From IMG/VR virus record IMGVR_UViG_3300009506_000204, positions 1 to 32,532 of that record: a DNA stretch of 32,532 nucleotides, one strand, 5' to 3'. The notes under the pieces are model-generated. The model did not search any database. It was not told the DNA's origin and saw only the letters and a program-made list of their open reading frames with translations. The position numbers and the translations under genes are program-made. This document shows, one piece after another, positions 6,572-13,710 of the stretch. The stretch's first letter is position 1; each line of letters opens with the position of its first letter. The stretch comes from a virus.

Positions 6572-7244
6572 TGGGGACATCCTAGTATATCGAACTGCCT
6601 TTAGCTGTGAAGACAAAACCGAGATGGAGGCACTTGTCCAGTTGGACACCTATATTGAGGAGATTTTGTTTAACAGCGGGGCGGGCGAGTATAAGATTTA
6701 CCTTACCGATGGTGCCGGTAATTTCCGTAAGAAGATTTATCCAGCATATAAGGCTAACCGTAAACAACCTAAACCTAAGCATTATGAAGCTCTCCGTAAT
6801 CATCTGATTAAGGTTGAGTTGGCTGAAGTAGCTTGGGGGCAAGAGGCTGATGATGCTCTTGGGATTGCTCAGAATGATACTACTATCATCTGTTCCATTG
6901 ACAAAGATTTGCTGATGGTGGAGGGTTGGCATTACAACTTCGTCAAGGATGAGCATATTGAAATCAGTAAGGAAGATGGGCTGCGTAACTTCTACCGGCA
7001 ATTACTGACAGGGGATACGACAGATAACATCCCCGGCATTCATGGCATTGGGCCTAAGAAGGCTAATGACTTGCTGGCTGGTTGTTTCTTTGAAGAGGAG
7101 TATAATGCAATTGTCCTTAAGGCTTACAAGGAATATTTTCCTCATTGTTCAGAGCTTGATGTAATCAAACATATCAATATTATTGGACAGCTTCTTTATA
7201 TTCGTCGGAAGGAAGGAGAGGAGTGGTTTTTTGACTTGGACTGA
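6552..7244 (+). CDS. 5'-3' exonuclease, FEN/PIN-like
   Basis: The 230-residue enzyme belongs to the FEN-like family, like T7 gp6 and the Pol I 5' nuclease. These remove RNA primers and process DNA ends. Metal-binding acids are visible at D7 (IDGD), E98-D100-D101 (QEADD), D117 and D119 (SIDKD), and D155 and D158 (GDTTDN). YKANR (66-70) lies in the helical arch region, and GIHGIGPKKA is the helix-hairpin-helix DNA-binding motif. ATG 6552 is preceded by GAAGAG. Confidence 0.9.
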   Translation: MTTALIDGDILVYRTAFSCEDKTEMEALVQLDTYIEEILFNSGAGEYKIYLTDGAGNFRKKIYPAYKANRKQPKPKHYEALRNHLIKVELAEVAWGQEADDALGIAQNDTTIICSIDKDLLMVEGWHYNFVKDEHIEISKEDGLRNFYRQLLTGDTTDNIPGIHGIGPKKANDLLAGCFFEEEYNAIVLKAYKEYFPHCSELDVIKHINIIGQLLYIRRKEGEEWFFDLD

Positions 7245-7584
7245 GGGAAGACTTAAATCCTTCCTAACATCCGTAATCAGGGCAGGATTTAGGAAGTATC
7301 CAGCGAAGTATGAATGCCTTAATGCAGCAAAGACAGAGAAGAAGGTGAACGAGGCTACAGGACGACTTGCGTGGCATTACACTTGTAACAAATGCAAGAA
7401 ACTCTTTGTAGCCAGCGAAGTCCAAGTCGATCACATTAAGCCAGTGGTTGACCCGAAGAAAGGGTTTGTTGATTGGAATACGTTCATCGAAAGGCTCTAT
7501 TGTGGGGCTGACAACCTTCAATGTCTTTGCAAGGGCTGTCATGCAAAGAAAACTGAAAAAGAAAGAAAGGTGAGGAATAAATGA
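7231..7584 (+). CDS. HNH endonuclease, replication module
   Basis: The 117-residue product carries an HNH nuclease core: C52-x2-C55, then QVDHIKP (D67, H68), N95 and CKGCH (C100, C103, H104). I place the start at TTG 7231 because AGGAGAGGAG ends seven bases upstream and the resulting MTWTEGRLKSF start looks natural; the longer frame from 7183 lies inside the exonuclease gene. Its place after the exonuclease suggests a replication or recombination role, perhaps replacing T7 endonuclease I, rather than homing. That is an inference. Confidence 0.8.
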   Translation: MTWTEGRLKSFLTSVIRAGFRKYPAKYECLNAAKTEKKVNEATGRLAWHYTCNKCKKLFVASEVQVDHIKPVVDPKKGFVDWNTFIERLYCGADNLQCLCKGCHAKKTEKERKVRNK

Positions 7585-7709
7585 ATGTACAAATGGATTT
7601 TATCAGCGGCATTAATGTAGGTGTAGAATATATTGAGGGTGACTTGTATGAAGGTGGTGGATTGCTCATCGACTTCTTCATCATTCGATTCCTCATCACT
7701 TGGGCTTAA
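7581..7709 (+). CDS. 42-residue phage protein with hydrophobic C-terminus
   Basis: The product has an acidic middle (VEYIEGDLYEGGG) and a hydrophobic end (LLIDFFIIRFLITWA) that may sit in the membrane. ATG 7581 overlaps the HNH stop by four bases. Similar tiny proteins sit near nuclease genes in other phages, with no known role. The next gene begins one base after its stop. Confidence 0.6.
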   Translation: MNVQMDFISGINVGVEYIEGDLYEGGGLLIDFFIIRFLITWA

Positions 7710-7710
7710 T

Positions 7711-8475
7711 ATGACGACTCATTTGGTAATCCCCGATGTTCAGGCAAAGCCGGGACATGACTTTACATTCCTTGAGCGAGTGGGTAAGTACATTGTAGAT
7801 AAGAAACCAGATACCATTGTATGCATTGGTGACTTTGCTGACATGCCATCCCTATCGAGCTATGACAAGGGCAAGAAGGCGTTTGAGGGTCGTAGGTATC
7901 TCGCTGACATTAAAGCCAGCCACGAGGCTATGGATGCCCTTCTTGGGCCTCTTAAAGCATTTAATCAGAATGCTATGAGGACTAAGCATAAGCAATACCA
8001 CCCTCGTATGGTTATGACGATGGGCAATCATGAATATCGCATCTCTCGTGCTACAGAAGTTCAGCCTGAGTTGGAAGGTGTTCTTGATTTGTCTCATTTG
8101 AAGTATGAAGAATACGGTTGGGAGGTTCATCCTTTCTTGGAGGTAGTACACATTGATGGTGTTGCTTATAGTCATTATTTTACATCTGGTGTGCTTGGCC
8201 GTCCTGTTACCTCTAGTCGTGCTCTCCTCACAAAGAAGCACCAGAGTTGCGTTATGGGGCATGTACAAACGATGGCCCTATCAACGGATTACCGTGCTGA
8301 TGGTACTCCTATTCTTGGTTTGTTTGCTGGCTGTTGCTACGAACATAACGAGGACTATCTCGGACCTCAAGGCAATGCACACTTCCGTGGCATCCACATG
8401 CTCTACGAAGTGAACAATGGCAGTTTTTATCATCATGCTATCAGTCTTAATTATCTAAAGGAAAAATATGTCTAA
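7711..8475 (+). CDS. calcineurin-like metallophosphoesterase
   Basis: The 254-residue enzyme shows the metallophosphoesterase blocks PDVQ (D9), GDFAD (D41), GNHEY (N106, H107, E108), H155 and GHV (H184). The first block has Gln where the cellular DxH motif has His, as in other phage members. The family hydrolyses phosphomono- or diesters; the substrate here is unknown. I start at ATG 7711, because the extra N-terminus of the longer frame lies within the preceding gene. The upstream binding site is weak (TTGGG), so coupling to the previous gene is likely. Confidence 0.85.
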   Translation: MTTHLVIPDVQAKPGHDFTFLERVGKYIVDKKPDTIVCIGDFADMPSLSSYDKGKKAFEGRRYLADIKASHEAMDALLGPLKAFNQNAMRTKHKQYHPRMVMTMGNHEYRISRATEVQPELEGVLDLSHLKYEEYGWEVHPFLEVVHIDGVAYSHYFTSGVLGRPVTSSRALLTKKHQSCVMGHVQTMALSTDYRADGTPILGLFAGCCYEHNEDYLGPQGNAHFRGIHMLYEVNNGSFYHHAISLNYLKEKYV

Positions 8476-8692
8476 GACCTTGCCCACTTGGGCCTATGTA
8501 GTGGAAGATATGTTGCAGCGTAACAAGGATGGCAAGATTAAATATGGCCGTCAGCTTGATGTCAATTGCCCTGATGACATGCTGCAACATGCTTATGAGG
8601 AAGCTCTTGACCTTGCTGTATATCTGAAGAACCGTATGCTGCAAGAGAGGGCTTCTAAATCTTACCGAGGGATTAAACAGGAGGTGGCCTAA
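8468..8692 (+). CDS. small conserved phage protein (LPTWAYVVEDMLQRN)
   Basis: The 74-residue product begins LPTWAYVVEDMLQRNKDGKI and has AYEEALDLAVYLKNRM. The helical plan resembles a small phage protein family that I recognise but whose role is unknown. ATG 8468 follows AAAGGA and overlaps the phosphoesterase end by 8 nt. Confidence 0.7.
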   Translation: MSKTLPTWAYVVEDMLQRNKDGKIKYGRQLDVNCPDDMLQHAYEEALDLAVYLKNRMLQERASKSYRGIKQEVA

Positions 8693-8868
8693 TGCTTGAC
8701 TACGACATTCCACAATGCTCCAATTGCAAGTATAATGACATTGAGGCACGAGGAGGAAAGCGAGATGAGGGCAAGGTAACTTGCTACAAGTGCATTAAGT
8801 TTGAGTTGTTTGAGCCGATTGAGCCTGAAGATTGGTATGATGAGTATCCTTGGGGTCGTGGGGACTGA
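8692..8868 (+). CDS. small zinc-ribbon-like protein
   Basis: The 58-residue product has CSNCKY near its N-terminus and CYKC in the middle, a C-x2-C pair repeated once as in a zinc ribbon, followed by an acidic tail (EPIEPEDWYDEYPWG). ATG 8692 overlaps the previous stop region and has AGGAGG upstream. Function unknown. Confidence 0.6.
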   Translation: MLDYDIPQCSNCKYNDIEARGGKRDEGKVTCYKCIKFELFEPIEPEDWYDEYPWGRGD

Positions 8869-8918
8869 TGTTACTTCTGTTAGTTTTGATTATCATTGTT
8901 GCTTTATTGGGAGTTTAA
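8868..8918 (+). CDS. possible 16-residue hydrophobic peptide
   Basis: ATG 8868 overlaps the preceding stop (TGATG), and GGGG lies about four bases upstream. The encoded peptide MLLLLVLIIIVALLGV is entirely hydrophobic and long enough for a single membrane span. The next start follows its stop by one base, so the unit fills an otherwise empty gap between coupled genes. It could equally be just a translated spacer. Confidence 0.4.
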   Translation: MLLLLVLIIIVALLGV

Positions 8919-8919
8919 T

Positions 8920-9102
8920 ATGAAAGATATTGTTCGTGCCTTTCCTCGTAATCCGGGGGCTTTTGATGGGATGGACTTGCGGGACTATTTTGCTGCAAAA
9001 GCAATGGCGGCTAATTCCGACGAGGGCTGGACGAGTTTGGAGGCCCTTGCAGACTGGTCTTATAAAATTGCTGATGCCATGATGGAGGCTAGGAAAAAAT
9101 GA
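8920..9102 (+). CDS. small conserved phage protein (DLRDYFAAKAM)
   Basis: The 60-residue product contains GMDLRDYFAAKAM and ends ADAMMEARKK. This plan is widespread in phage genomes, but its function is unknown to me. ATG 8920 is the natural start; longer frames would begin at poor codons in the preceding peptide. The end overlaps the holin-like gene by four bases. Confidence 0.75.
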   Translation: MKDIVRAFPRNPGAFDGMDLRDYFAAKAMAANSDEGWTSLEALADWSYKIADAMMEARKK

Positions 9103-9563
9103 GTGTTATTTCTGACATCGCAGCCCTTACACCACAGGGGTTTGTAACAAACCTTGCAGGGAAGCTTATTGACACGGTGGCCTCCTTCTTCCCTAACCCT
9201 GAGAAGAAAGCGGAGGCTGCACAAGCAATTGCTATGGCGCAGCTTCAAGGGGCTTTCAAGGAGGAAGAACAACAGTTCAGCCTCTTGCTGGAACAGATTA
9301 AGGTGAATGAGGTTGAGGCTTCATCTCCTAATATGTTCATTGCAGGGTGGCGTCCTTGGATTGGTTGGGTAGGGGGCTTCACCTTGTTCTATGCTGGTCT
9401 TGGGGAACCTCTCCTTCGCTTCATTGCTTCTGTGGGGTTTGGCTATCATGGGACCTTCCCTGTGGTGGATACAACAATCACCTTGCAAGTGTTGGCAGCA
9501 ATGCTTGGCTTGGGTACTATGCGTACATACGAGAAGAAGAATAATGTTGAGGGGAATCGGTGA
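9099..9563 (+). CDS. 3-TM holin-like protein
   Basis: The 154-residue product has an amphipathic N-terminal half (EKKAEAAQAIAMAQLQ) followed by EVEASSPNMFIAGWRPWIGW and membrane segments to about residue 143, ending MRTYEKKN. This matches the GTA-type 3-TM holin family. Holins make the membrane lesion that releases endolysin. Unusually, it lies in the early/middle strand, far from the lysozyme gene, while a second holin sits beside the lysozyme at 13697. It may be a pore for another step. Confidence 0.8.
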   Translation: MSVISDIAALTPQGFVTNLAGKLIDTVASFFPNPEKKAEAAQAIAMAQLQGAFKEEEQQFSLLLEQIKVNEVEASSPNMFIAGWRPWIGWVGGFTLFYAGLGEPLLRFIASVGFGYHGTFPVVDTTITLQVLAAMLGLGTMRTYEKKNNVEGNR

Positions 9564-9751
9564 CAAAGTGGCCTGATCTAACCTTCCCACCCATCAACCT
9601 CCTTGTGCTGCCAAAGCATGAGGTGTTGCTGGACCATATCTCCAAGATCTATGCGGAACATTATGGAGACTTGTGGGATCAAAAAGCATTTGACTATCGT
9701 GTTAATGATGGTAGAATTAAAATCATGATTCAAGGGGAAGTGAATGAGTAA
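9560..9751 (+). CDS. small conserved phage protein (LTFPPINL)
   Basis: The 63-residue product begins MTKWPDLTFPPINLLVLPK. The PDLTFPPINL pattern occurs in small proteins of many tailed phages; the role is unknown. GTG 9560 is the start, four bases inside the holin-like gene, with GAGGGG upstream. Confidence 0.75.
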   Translation: MTKWPDLTFPPINLLVLPKHEVLLDHISKIYAEHYGDLWDQKAFDYRVNDGRIKIMIQGEVNE

Positions 9752-9938
9752 TATGTCGTTGGATGATATTGTAGACGCTATTCGGGTTACTAAAGATAGC
9801 GAGTGGTTTGTTGATCGGTTTGAAATCACTATTGAGGATATGGTCAGCCGCTTCCAAGACCTCATTGAAGAGAACCAAGAAGACCTTCCCTTTGATTTGG
9901 AGATGGACCATGAACCAGAAGAGTACGAAGACCGTTGA
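9744..9938 (+). CDS. small acidic protein
   Basis: The 64-residue product is acidic, particularly at the C-terminus (EENQEDLPFDLEMDHEPEEYEDR is spread over the last third), and is probably helical. ATG 9744 follows AAGGGGAA. It overlaps the next gene by 29 nt. No family recognised; a nucleic-acid mimic is only one possibility. Confidence 0.55.
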   Translation: MSNMSLDDIVDAIRVTKDSEWFVDRFEITIEDMVSRFQDLIEENQEDLPFDLEMDHEPEEYEDR

Positions 9939-10095
9939 GCACCTTTGGAGGAAGCCTCCTAGCTGTCTTGATGCAGCCTATGAACGAAAAGCAATTGAGC
10001 AAGGCCTAGTAGTTCAGCCTGTGTTTAAAGAGAACAACCTGCAGGAAGAGTATGCAGGGTATATTATTCAAGATAAGGAATCAGATGAAAATTGA
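9910..10095 (+). CDS. small protein, unknown function
   Basis: The 61-residue product from ATG 9910 begins MNQKSTKTVEHLWRKPPSCL and is otherwise hydrophilic. GGAGAT lies upstream. A longer frame from 9808 would run mostly inside the previous gene and has no clear start, so I reject that extension. It overlaps the HNH gene start by 11 nt. Confidence 0.6.
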   Translation: MNQKSTKTVEHLWRKPPSCLDAAYERKAIEQGLVVQPVFKENNLQEEYAGYIIQDKESDEN

Positions 10096-10660
10096 AAAAG
10101 TTTCTAGAGGGCCTCCTGCAAACTTGATCGGGCAACGATTTGGGAGGTGGAGGGTGCTCGGCATATCCACCCACAAGAACCAAGGGAGGCAATACTTGCA
10201 GTGTGAGTGCGATTGCGGGACCATTCGGGATGTTATGAAATACTCCATCCTCCGTGGAAAGAGCACCTCCTGCGGATGTTTAAAACTAGAGAACATCAAA
10301 AAAGCAATTAGCCTGCCTAATGGTGTCTCTGGTTTTAATCGCCTCTACAAAAGGTACAAGAAAGGGGCAGAGGGTCGTAATCTCCCGTTCTCCTTATCTG
10401 AGGAGGAGTTTAAGTCCCTTGTAGAGAGTCCCTGTCATTATTGCGGGGATACCAAAACTTTGGTAACTTGTGGAAATGGTAAAAGCAACCCATACCACCA
10501 CAATGGCATTGACAGGGTAGACAATAACTATGGTTATGTTGCAGGGAATGTAGCACCTTGTTGTAATGTTTGCAACAGCATGAAAAGTGTTTTACCCTAT
10601 GAAATGTTCTTGGGGCAAGTAGGAAAGATTTACGACAATCTCAAGGAGAGATATTATTAA
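10085..10660 (+). CDS. free-standing HNH homing-type endonuclease
   Basis: The 191-residue product has an N-terminal DNA-binding module with a Cys cluster (C40, C42, C44, then C63 and C65) and the NLIGQRFGRW opening typical of phage homing-type nucleases. The C-terminal HNH core has C117-x2-C120, HHNGIDRVDN (H138, D143, N147), N155 and CCNVC (C159-C163). Such enzymes cut DNA and spread as selfish elements. ATG 10085 follows AAGGA. Its 3' end overlaps the next frame by 5 nt, and the downstream gene appears to lack a normal start, which fits insertion at this point. Confidence 0.85.
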   Translation: MKIEKVSRGPPANLIGQRFGRWRVLGISTHKNQGRQYLQCECDCGTIRDVMKYSILRGKSTSCGCLKLENIKKAISLPNGVSGFNRLYKRYKKGAEGRNLPFSLSEEEFKSLVESPCHYCGDTKTLVTCGNGKSNPYHHNGIDRVDNNYGYVAGNVAPCCNVCNSMKSVLPYEMFLGQVGKIYDNLKERYY

Positions 10661-10856
10661 AATTCATACTGTAAAAATCGTAATTGAAAACATTGATGAG
10701 CATAATGCAAGTGTCCGTATTGTCACTGAGCCTTCTCCTGAAGAGCATGAAGAAATTGAAGATACGCCTTGTGTCCTTCTTGGTTCAACCGTGTGGGCAA
10801 TGATTGAGGATTATATGGCTGAAGATGGAGAGAAGAAAGGGATGACGTTGCAATGA
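10656..10856 (+). CDS. 66-residue acidic protein with apparent AUU start
   Basis: The frame from ATT 10656 to 10856 runs without a stop and ends in the ATGA overlap with the reductase. There is no ATG, GTG or TTG before the last third, yet AAGGAGAG ends six to seven bases before ATT 10656. It encodes IKIHTVKIVIENIDEH, an acidic stretch (EPSPEEHEEIED), then a hydrophobic TPCVLLGSTVWAMIEDYM. Function unknown. An AUU start is rare (infC is a known case), so this is either a special low-level start or a gene damaged by arrival of the HNH gene. Confidence 0.5.
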   Translation: MKIHTVKIVIENIDEHNASVRIVTEPSPEEHEEIEDTPCVLLGSTVWAMIEDYMAEDGEKKGMTLQ

Positions 10857-12796
10857 GTGAGTTGCCGAGTGTATATCAAACAGTAATTGCAAAAAGCCGA
10901 TATGCCCGTTATTTGGAGAAAGAGCAGCGACGAGAGAGTTGGGATGAAACGACAGGTCGCTTGATTGGCTACCTGACCTATAAGCTGGAGATGCTTGGGG
11001 CGTTGAATGACGAAACCCTTGCGAAGCTTCTGGAGGTTCAACGGGCTATCCGGACTCTCGGTGTCATGCCGTCTATGCGGCTGATGATGACGGCAGGGGA
11101 GGCTTGTGAGCGGGATAACATTGCTGCCTACAACTGCTCCTACCTTGCTGTAAACAACAAGAGGGCTTTCTCTGAGGCCCTCTACATTCTAATGAATGGC
11201 ACTGGGGTTGGCTTCTCTTGTGAGCGGCAAGAGATTGCTCACCTTCCCCTCGTGGCTTCTGCTTTTAAGGAGACAGAAGATGTCATCGTTGTTCAAGACA
11301 GCAAGCTTGGTTGGGCTAAGGCTTTTAAGAAGCTTATTTCGGATTTGTATCAGGGTGACATTCCTCGCATTGATTATTCTAGGATTCGTCCTGCTGGTGC
11401 TCGTCTTCGCACATTTGGTGGTCGAGCTTCGGGTCCCGAACCCCTCAAGCGACTCTTTGACTTTTCCGTGGCCCTATTTCGCTCCGCAGCAGGCCGTAGG
11501 CTTACCTCTCTAGAAGTTCATGACTTGATGTGCATGATTGGGGAGATTGTAGTTGTAGGTGGTGTACGACGCTCTGCCCTGATTAGCCTGTCCAACCTGA
11601 CAGACCGCCGTATGCGGGAAGCCAAGATGGGAGCATGGTGGGAGAAGGATAGCCAGCGTAGCCTTGCTAACAACTCTATTGCTTATACGGAGAAGCCTGA
11701 TGCTGAAACTTTCATGGAAGAGTGGGTCTCTCTCGTTAAGTCTAAGTCGGGAGAACGTGGAATCTTTAATCGGGTGGCTGCACAGCATCAAGCAGCTAAG
11801 TGGGGACGACGAGATAAAGATCGAAGCTATGGGACAAACCCTTGTTCTGAAATCATCCTACGAGATAAGCAGTTTTGTAATCTTACTGAAGTCGTTGTTA
11901 GGGCAGATGACACCTTTGATTCGCTCAAACGAAAAGTGGAACTTGCCACTATTCTTGGAACGATTCAAAGCACTCTCACATCGTTCCAATTCCTGAGTGA
12001 AGATTGGAAGAAGAATACGGAAGAAGAGCGATTGCTTGGTGTATCCCTAACTGGTATTATGGATAATGAAGTAATGTCCGGTATTAAATATGACAATGGA
12101 TTTACAGGAGAACATGGCGGTAAATTAACTTTACCCATGGTTCTAGAAGAATTACGAGATCATGCAAGGAGTGTAAATGAAGAGTGGGCTGAAAAACTTG
12201 GTATTCCTGCTTCTGCTTCTATCACTTGTGTTAAGCCTTCCGGTACTGTCTCTCAGTTGGTGGACAGTGCTAGTGGCATTCACGCTCGACACAATCCTTT
12301 TTATATCCGACGCATTCGCATGGATAAGAAAGACCCTATCTACGGATTTCTACGCGACTCAGGAGTGCCGGTTGAGGATGAGGCTTTCCGTCCAGAGAGT
12401 ACTGCGGTCTTCTCCTTCCCTATTGCTGCACCAAAAGGGGCAGTATGTCGAACGGACAAAACGGCAATCGAACAACTAGAGCTTTGGCTCATTTATCAGA
12501 GGCATTGGTGTGAGCATAAACCTTCGGTTACAATATCAGTTAAGGATGAAGAATGGCCTGAAGTCGGAGCTTGGGTATGGAAACACTTTGATGAAGTTAG
12601 CGGAGTATCCTTTCTCCCCTTCGATGGCGGTACATATCGGCAGGCACCTTATGAAGACATTGACGAGGAAACGTACAACGCCCTCCTCGCTGCCATGCCG
12701 AAAGATGTAGATTGGTCTAAGTTTACCGAGAAGGAGGACAATACGATTGGTCAACAAACCTTGGCCTGTAGTGCATCAGGAGGGTGCGAAATCTGA
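10853..12796 (+). CDS. nrdJ: adenosylcobalamin-dependent ribonucleotide reductase (class II)
   Basis: The 647-residue enzyme reduces ribonucleotides to deoxyribonucleotides for phage replication, using B12. The glycyl/thiyl-radical barrel core is visible: C95 (YNCSY), GTNPCSEI (N329, C331, E333) and QFCNL (C342), giving the active-site Asn, Cys, Glu and partner Cys pair. The C-terminal CSASGGCEI holds the redox Cys pair used for re-reduction. No ATP-cone is seen at the N-terminus, consistent with the monomeric RTPR-like form rather than NrdA. ATG 10853 follows AAAGGGATG. Confidence 0.92.
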   Translation: MSELPSVYQTVIAKSRYARYLEKEQRRESWDETTGRLIGYLTYKLEMLGALNDETLAKLLEVQRAIRTLGVMPSMRLMMTAGEACERDNIAAYNCSYLAVNNKRAFSEALYILMNGTGVGFSCERQEIAHLPLVASAFKETEDVIVVQDSKLGWAKAFKKLISDLYQGDIPRIDYSRIRPAGARLRTFGGRASGPEPLKRLFDFSVALFRSAAGRRLTSLEVHDLMCMIGEIVVVGGVRRSALISLSNLTDRRMREAKMGAWWEKDSQRSLANNSIAYTEKPDAETFMEEWVSLVKSKSGERGIFNRVAAQHQAAKWGRRDKDRSYGTNPCSEIILRDKQFCNLTEVVVRADDTFDSLKRKVELATILGTIQSTLTSFQFLSEDWKKNTEEERLLGVSLTGIMDNEVMSGIKYDNGFTGEHGGKLTLPMVLEELRDHARSVNEEWAEKLGIPASASITCVKPSGTVSQLVDSASGIHARHNPFYIRRIRMDKKDPIYGFLRDSGVPVEDEAFRPESTAVFSFPIAAPKGAVCRTDKTAIEQLELWLIYQRHWCEHKPSVTISVKDEEWPEVGAWVWKHFDEVSGVSFLPFDGGTYRQAPYEDIDEETYNALLAAMPKDVDWSKFTEKEDNTIGQQTLACSASGGCEI

Positions 12797-13020
12797 TGGA
12801 TGCTTATGATCTGATGATGGACAAATATAGGGCAGAACAAAGGTTTCGTGAGGAGGTTAAAGAAGAGGTTAGGCTTATGTATGAAGCTGAGATGAAATCT
12901 AACTGTAAGAAAGAGTGCAAAGCAGATACAGCGCGTAGTGCCTGTATCTCTTGTGGACGTACTATGGAGGAAATTACTTTGGCTGGTTTACGGAGGAAAG
13001 ATGAAAGCAGGAAAGAGTGA
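12796..13020 (+). CDS. small Cys4 protein, DUF1289-like
   Basis: The 74-residue product has a charged helical N-terminus, then CKKECKADTARSACISCGRTMEEI. The C-x3-C ... C-x2-C-G-R-T-x2-E-I spacing resembles DUF1289-type proteins. ATG 12796 overlaps the reductase stop, with AGGAGGG eleven bases upstream. A GTG at 12784 is less likely because it overlaps the binding site. Function unknown. Confidence 0.65.
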   Translation: MDAYDLMMDKYRAEQRFREEVKEEVRLMYEAEMKSNCKKECKADTARSACISCGRTMEEITLAGLRRKDESRKE

Positions 13021-13189
13021 GAACAAGTCTCTCTTCACAGGTGTAAAAAATAACCGCCTCCACTACATGAGAGAAGTGGATGGGCGGTTAGAGTTCATCC
13101 CTGATAAGGAGATGGAGGAATACAGGGAGAAGGCTCTTAACGACCTCTTCCTGCCTTCTTCTTCTTCGTCGGCGGTTTCCCCGTCTTAA
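13001..13189 (+). CDS. small protein, last gene of the + strand block
   Basis: The 62-residue product starts at ATG 13001 after CGGAGGAAAG. It has LFTGVKNNRLHYMREVDGRLEF, then EYREKALNDLFLPSSSSSAVSPS split over a Ser-rich end. The last 53 bases overlap, on the opposite strand, the 3' end of the - strand gene 13137-13292. No family recognised. Confidence 0.6.
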   Translation: MKAGKSENKSLFTGVKNNRLHYMREVDGRLEFIPDKEMEEYREKALNDLFLPSSSSSAVSPS

Positions 13190-13292
13190 GTGAAGTGCCG
13201 GTGGCTTTCTGGCAAATTGCCGCCGCACTTCCTTTTCCCTTCTTACCCTTCAGCTTTTGGTAGCATCGCTCCACTGGAGTCCCAACTGGCAT
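13137..13292 (-). CDS. small Lys-rich phage protein (GSAAAICQKATGTSL)
   Basis: The 51-residue product starts at ATG 13292 on the - strand with AAGGAG six bases upstream, inside the 3' end of the lysozyme gene. The pattern VERCYQKLKGKKGKGSAAAI, then CQKATGTSLKTGKPP, is a recognisable small phage or bacterial motif, and the end is very basic (KKKKAGRGR). A longer frame from 13340 has a poorer start. It is the last gene of the late block and overlaps the + gene 13001-13189 tail to tail. Confidence 0.65.
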   Translation of the reverse strand: MPVGTPVERCYQKLKGKKGKGSAAAICQKATGTSLKTGKPPTKKKKAGRGR

Positions 13293-13710
13293 GTCCATCT
13301 CCTTCAAACAAAGCAATTTCACGCTTCCTTCTTCCTTCAAGATTTGGCCTATGCCAATTCATGAATGCGTCTGCTGCCAACACATATTCCTTCTTGTTCA
13401 GATGGAATAACACTTGGCTTCCCATGAAACCTGCACATCCAATGTTATAAACAAAAGAGCACAAGGCGTCAAACTGGTTCTGAGTGATAGGTACATGGAC
13501 ATTAGCACGGATGCACTGTTCTGCTTCAGCAATGTCTTTCAGCATAAGGGAGGTAGCTTCTACTGAGCTAATAGCCCCAAACACTTCCCCCTTCCTGATC
13601 TTATGCCCAAACCCAATGGTGCCAAAGCCATTGCCGTCCTTATAGGGGGTGGCCCTAAAGCCCTCCTCTCTCTTCAAGAACTTAATTCCTAGGCTGCTAA
13701 TCGTCATCAT
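13243..13710 (-). CDS. endolysin, lysozyme GH24
   Basis: The 155-residue enzyme belongs to the T4-type lysozyme family, which cuts peptidoglycan during lysis. The catalytic set is visible: LKREEGFRATPYKDGNGFGTIGFGH gives E16, D25 and T31. The C-terminal segments (QFDALCSFVYNIG, RRKREIALFEG) fit the family. It lies directly after the holin gene at 13697, with 14 nt overlap. The start is ATG 13710 or 13707, after GGGGGCAG. No signal peptide is seen, so it depends on a holin. Confidence 0.93.
   Translation of the reverse strand: MMTISSLGIKFLKREEGFRATPYKDGNGFGTIGFGHKIRKGEVFGAISSVEATSLMLKDIAEAEQCIRANVHVPITQNQFDALCSFVYNIGCAGFMGSQVLFHLNKKEYVLAADAFMNWHRPNLEGRRKREIALFEGDGHASWDSSGAMLPKAEG

Noticed and set aside
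10085-10660. HNH gene as part of an intron in the reductase gene
   Set aside because: The reductase frame is complete downstream (10853-12796) and the HNH gene lies outside it, so it is free-standing.
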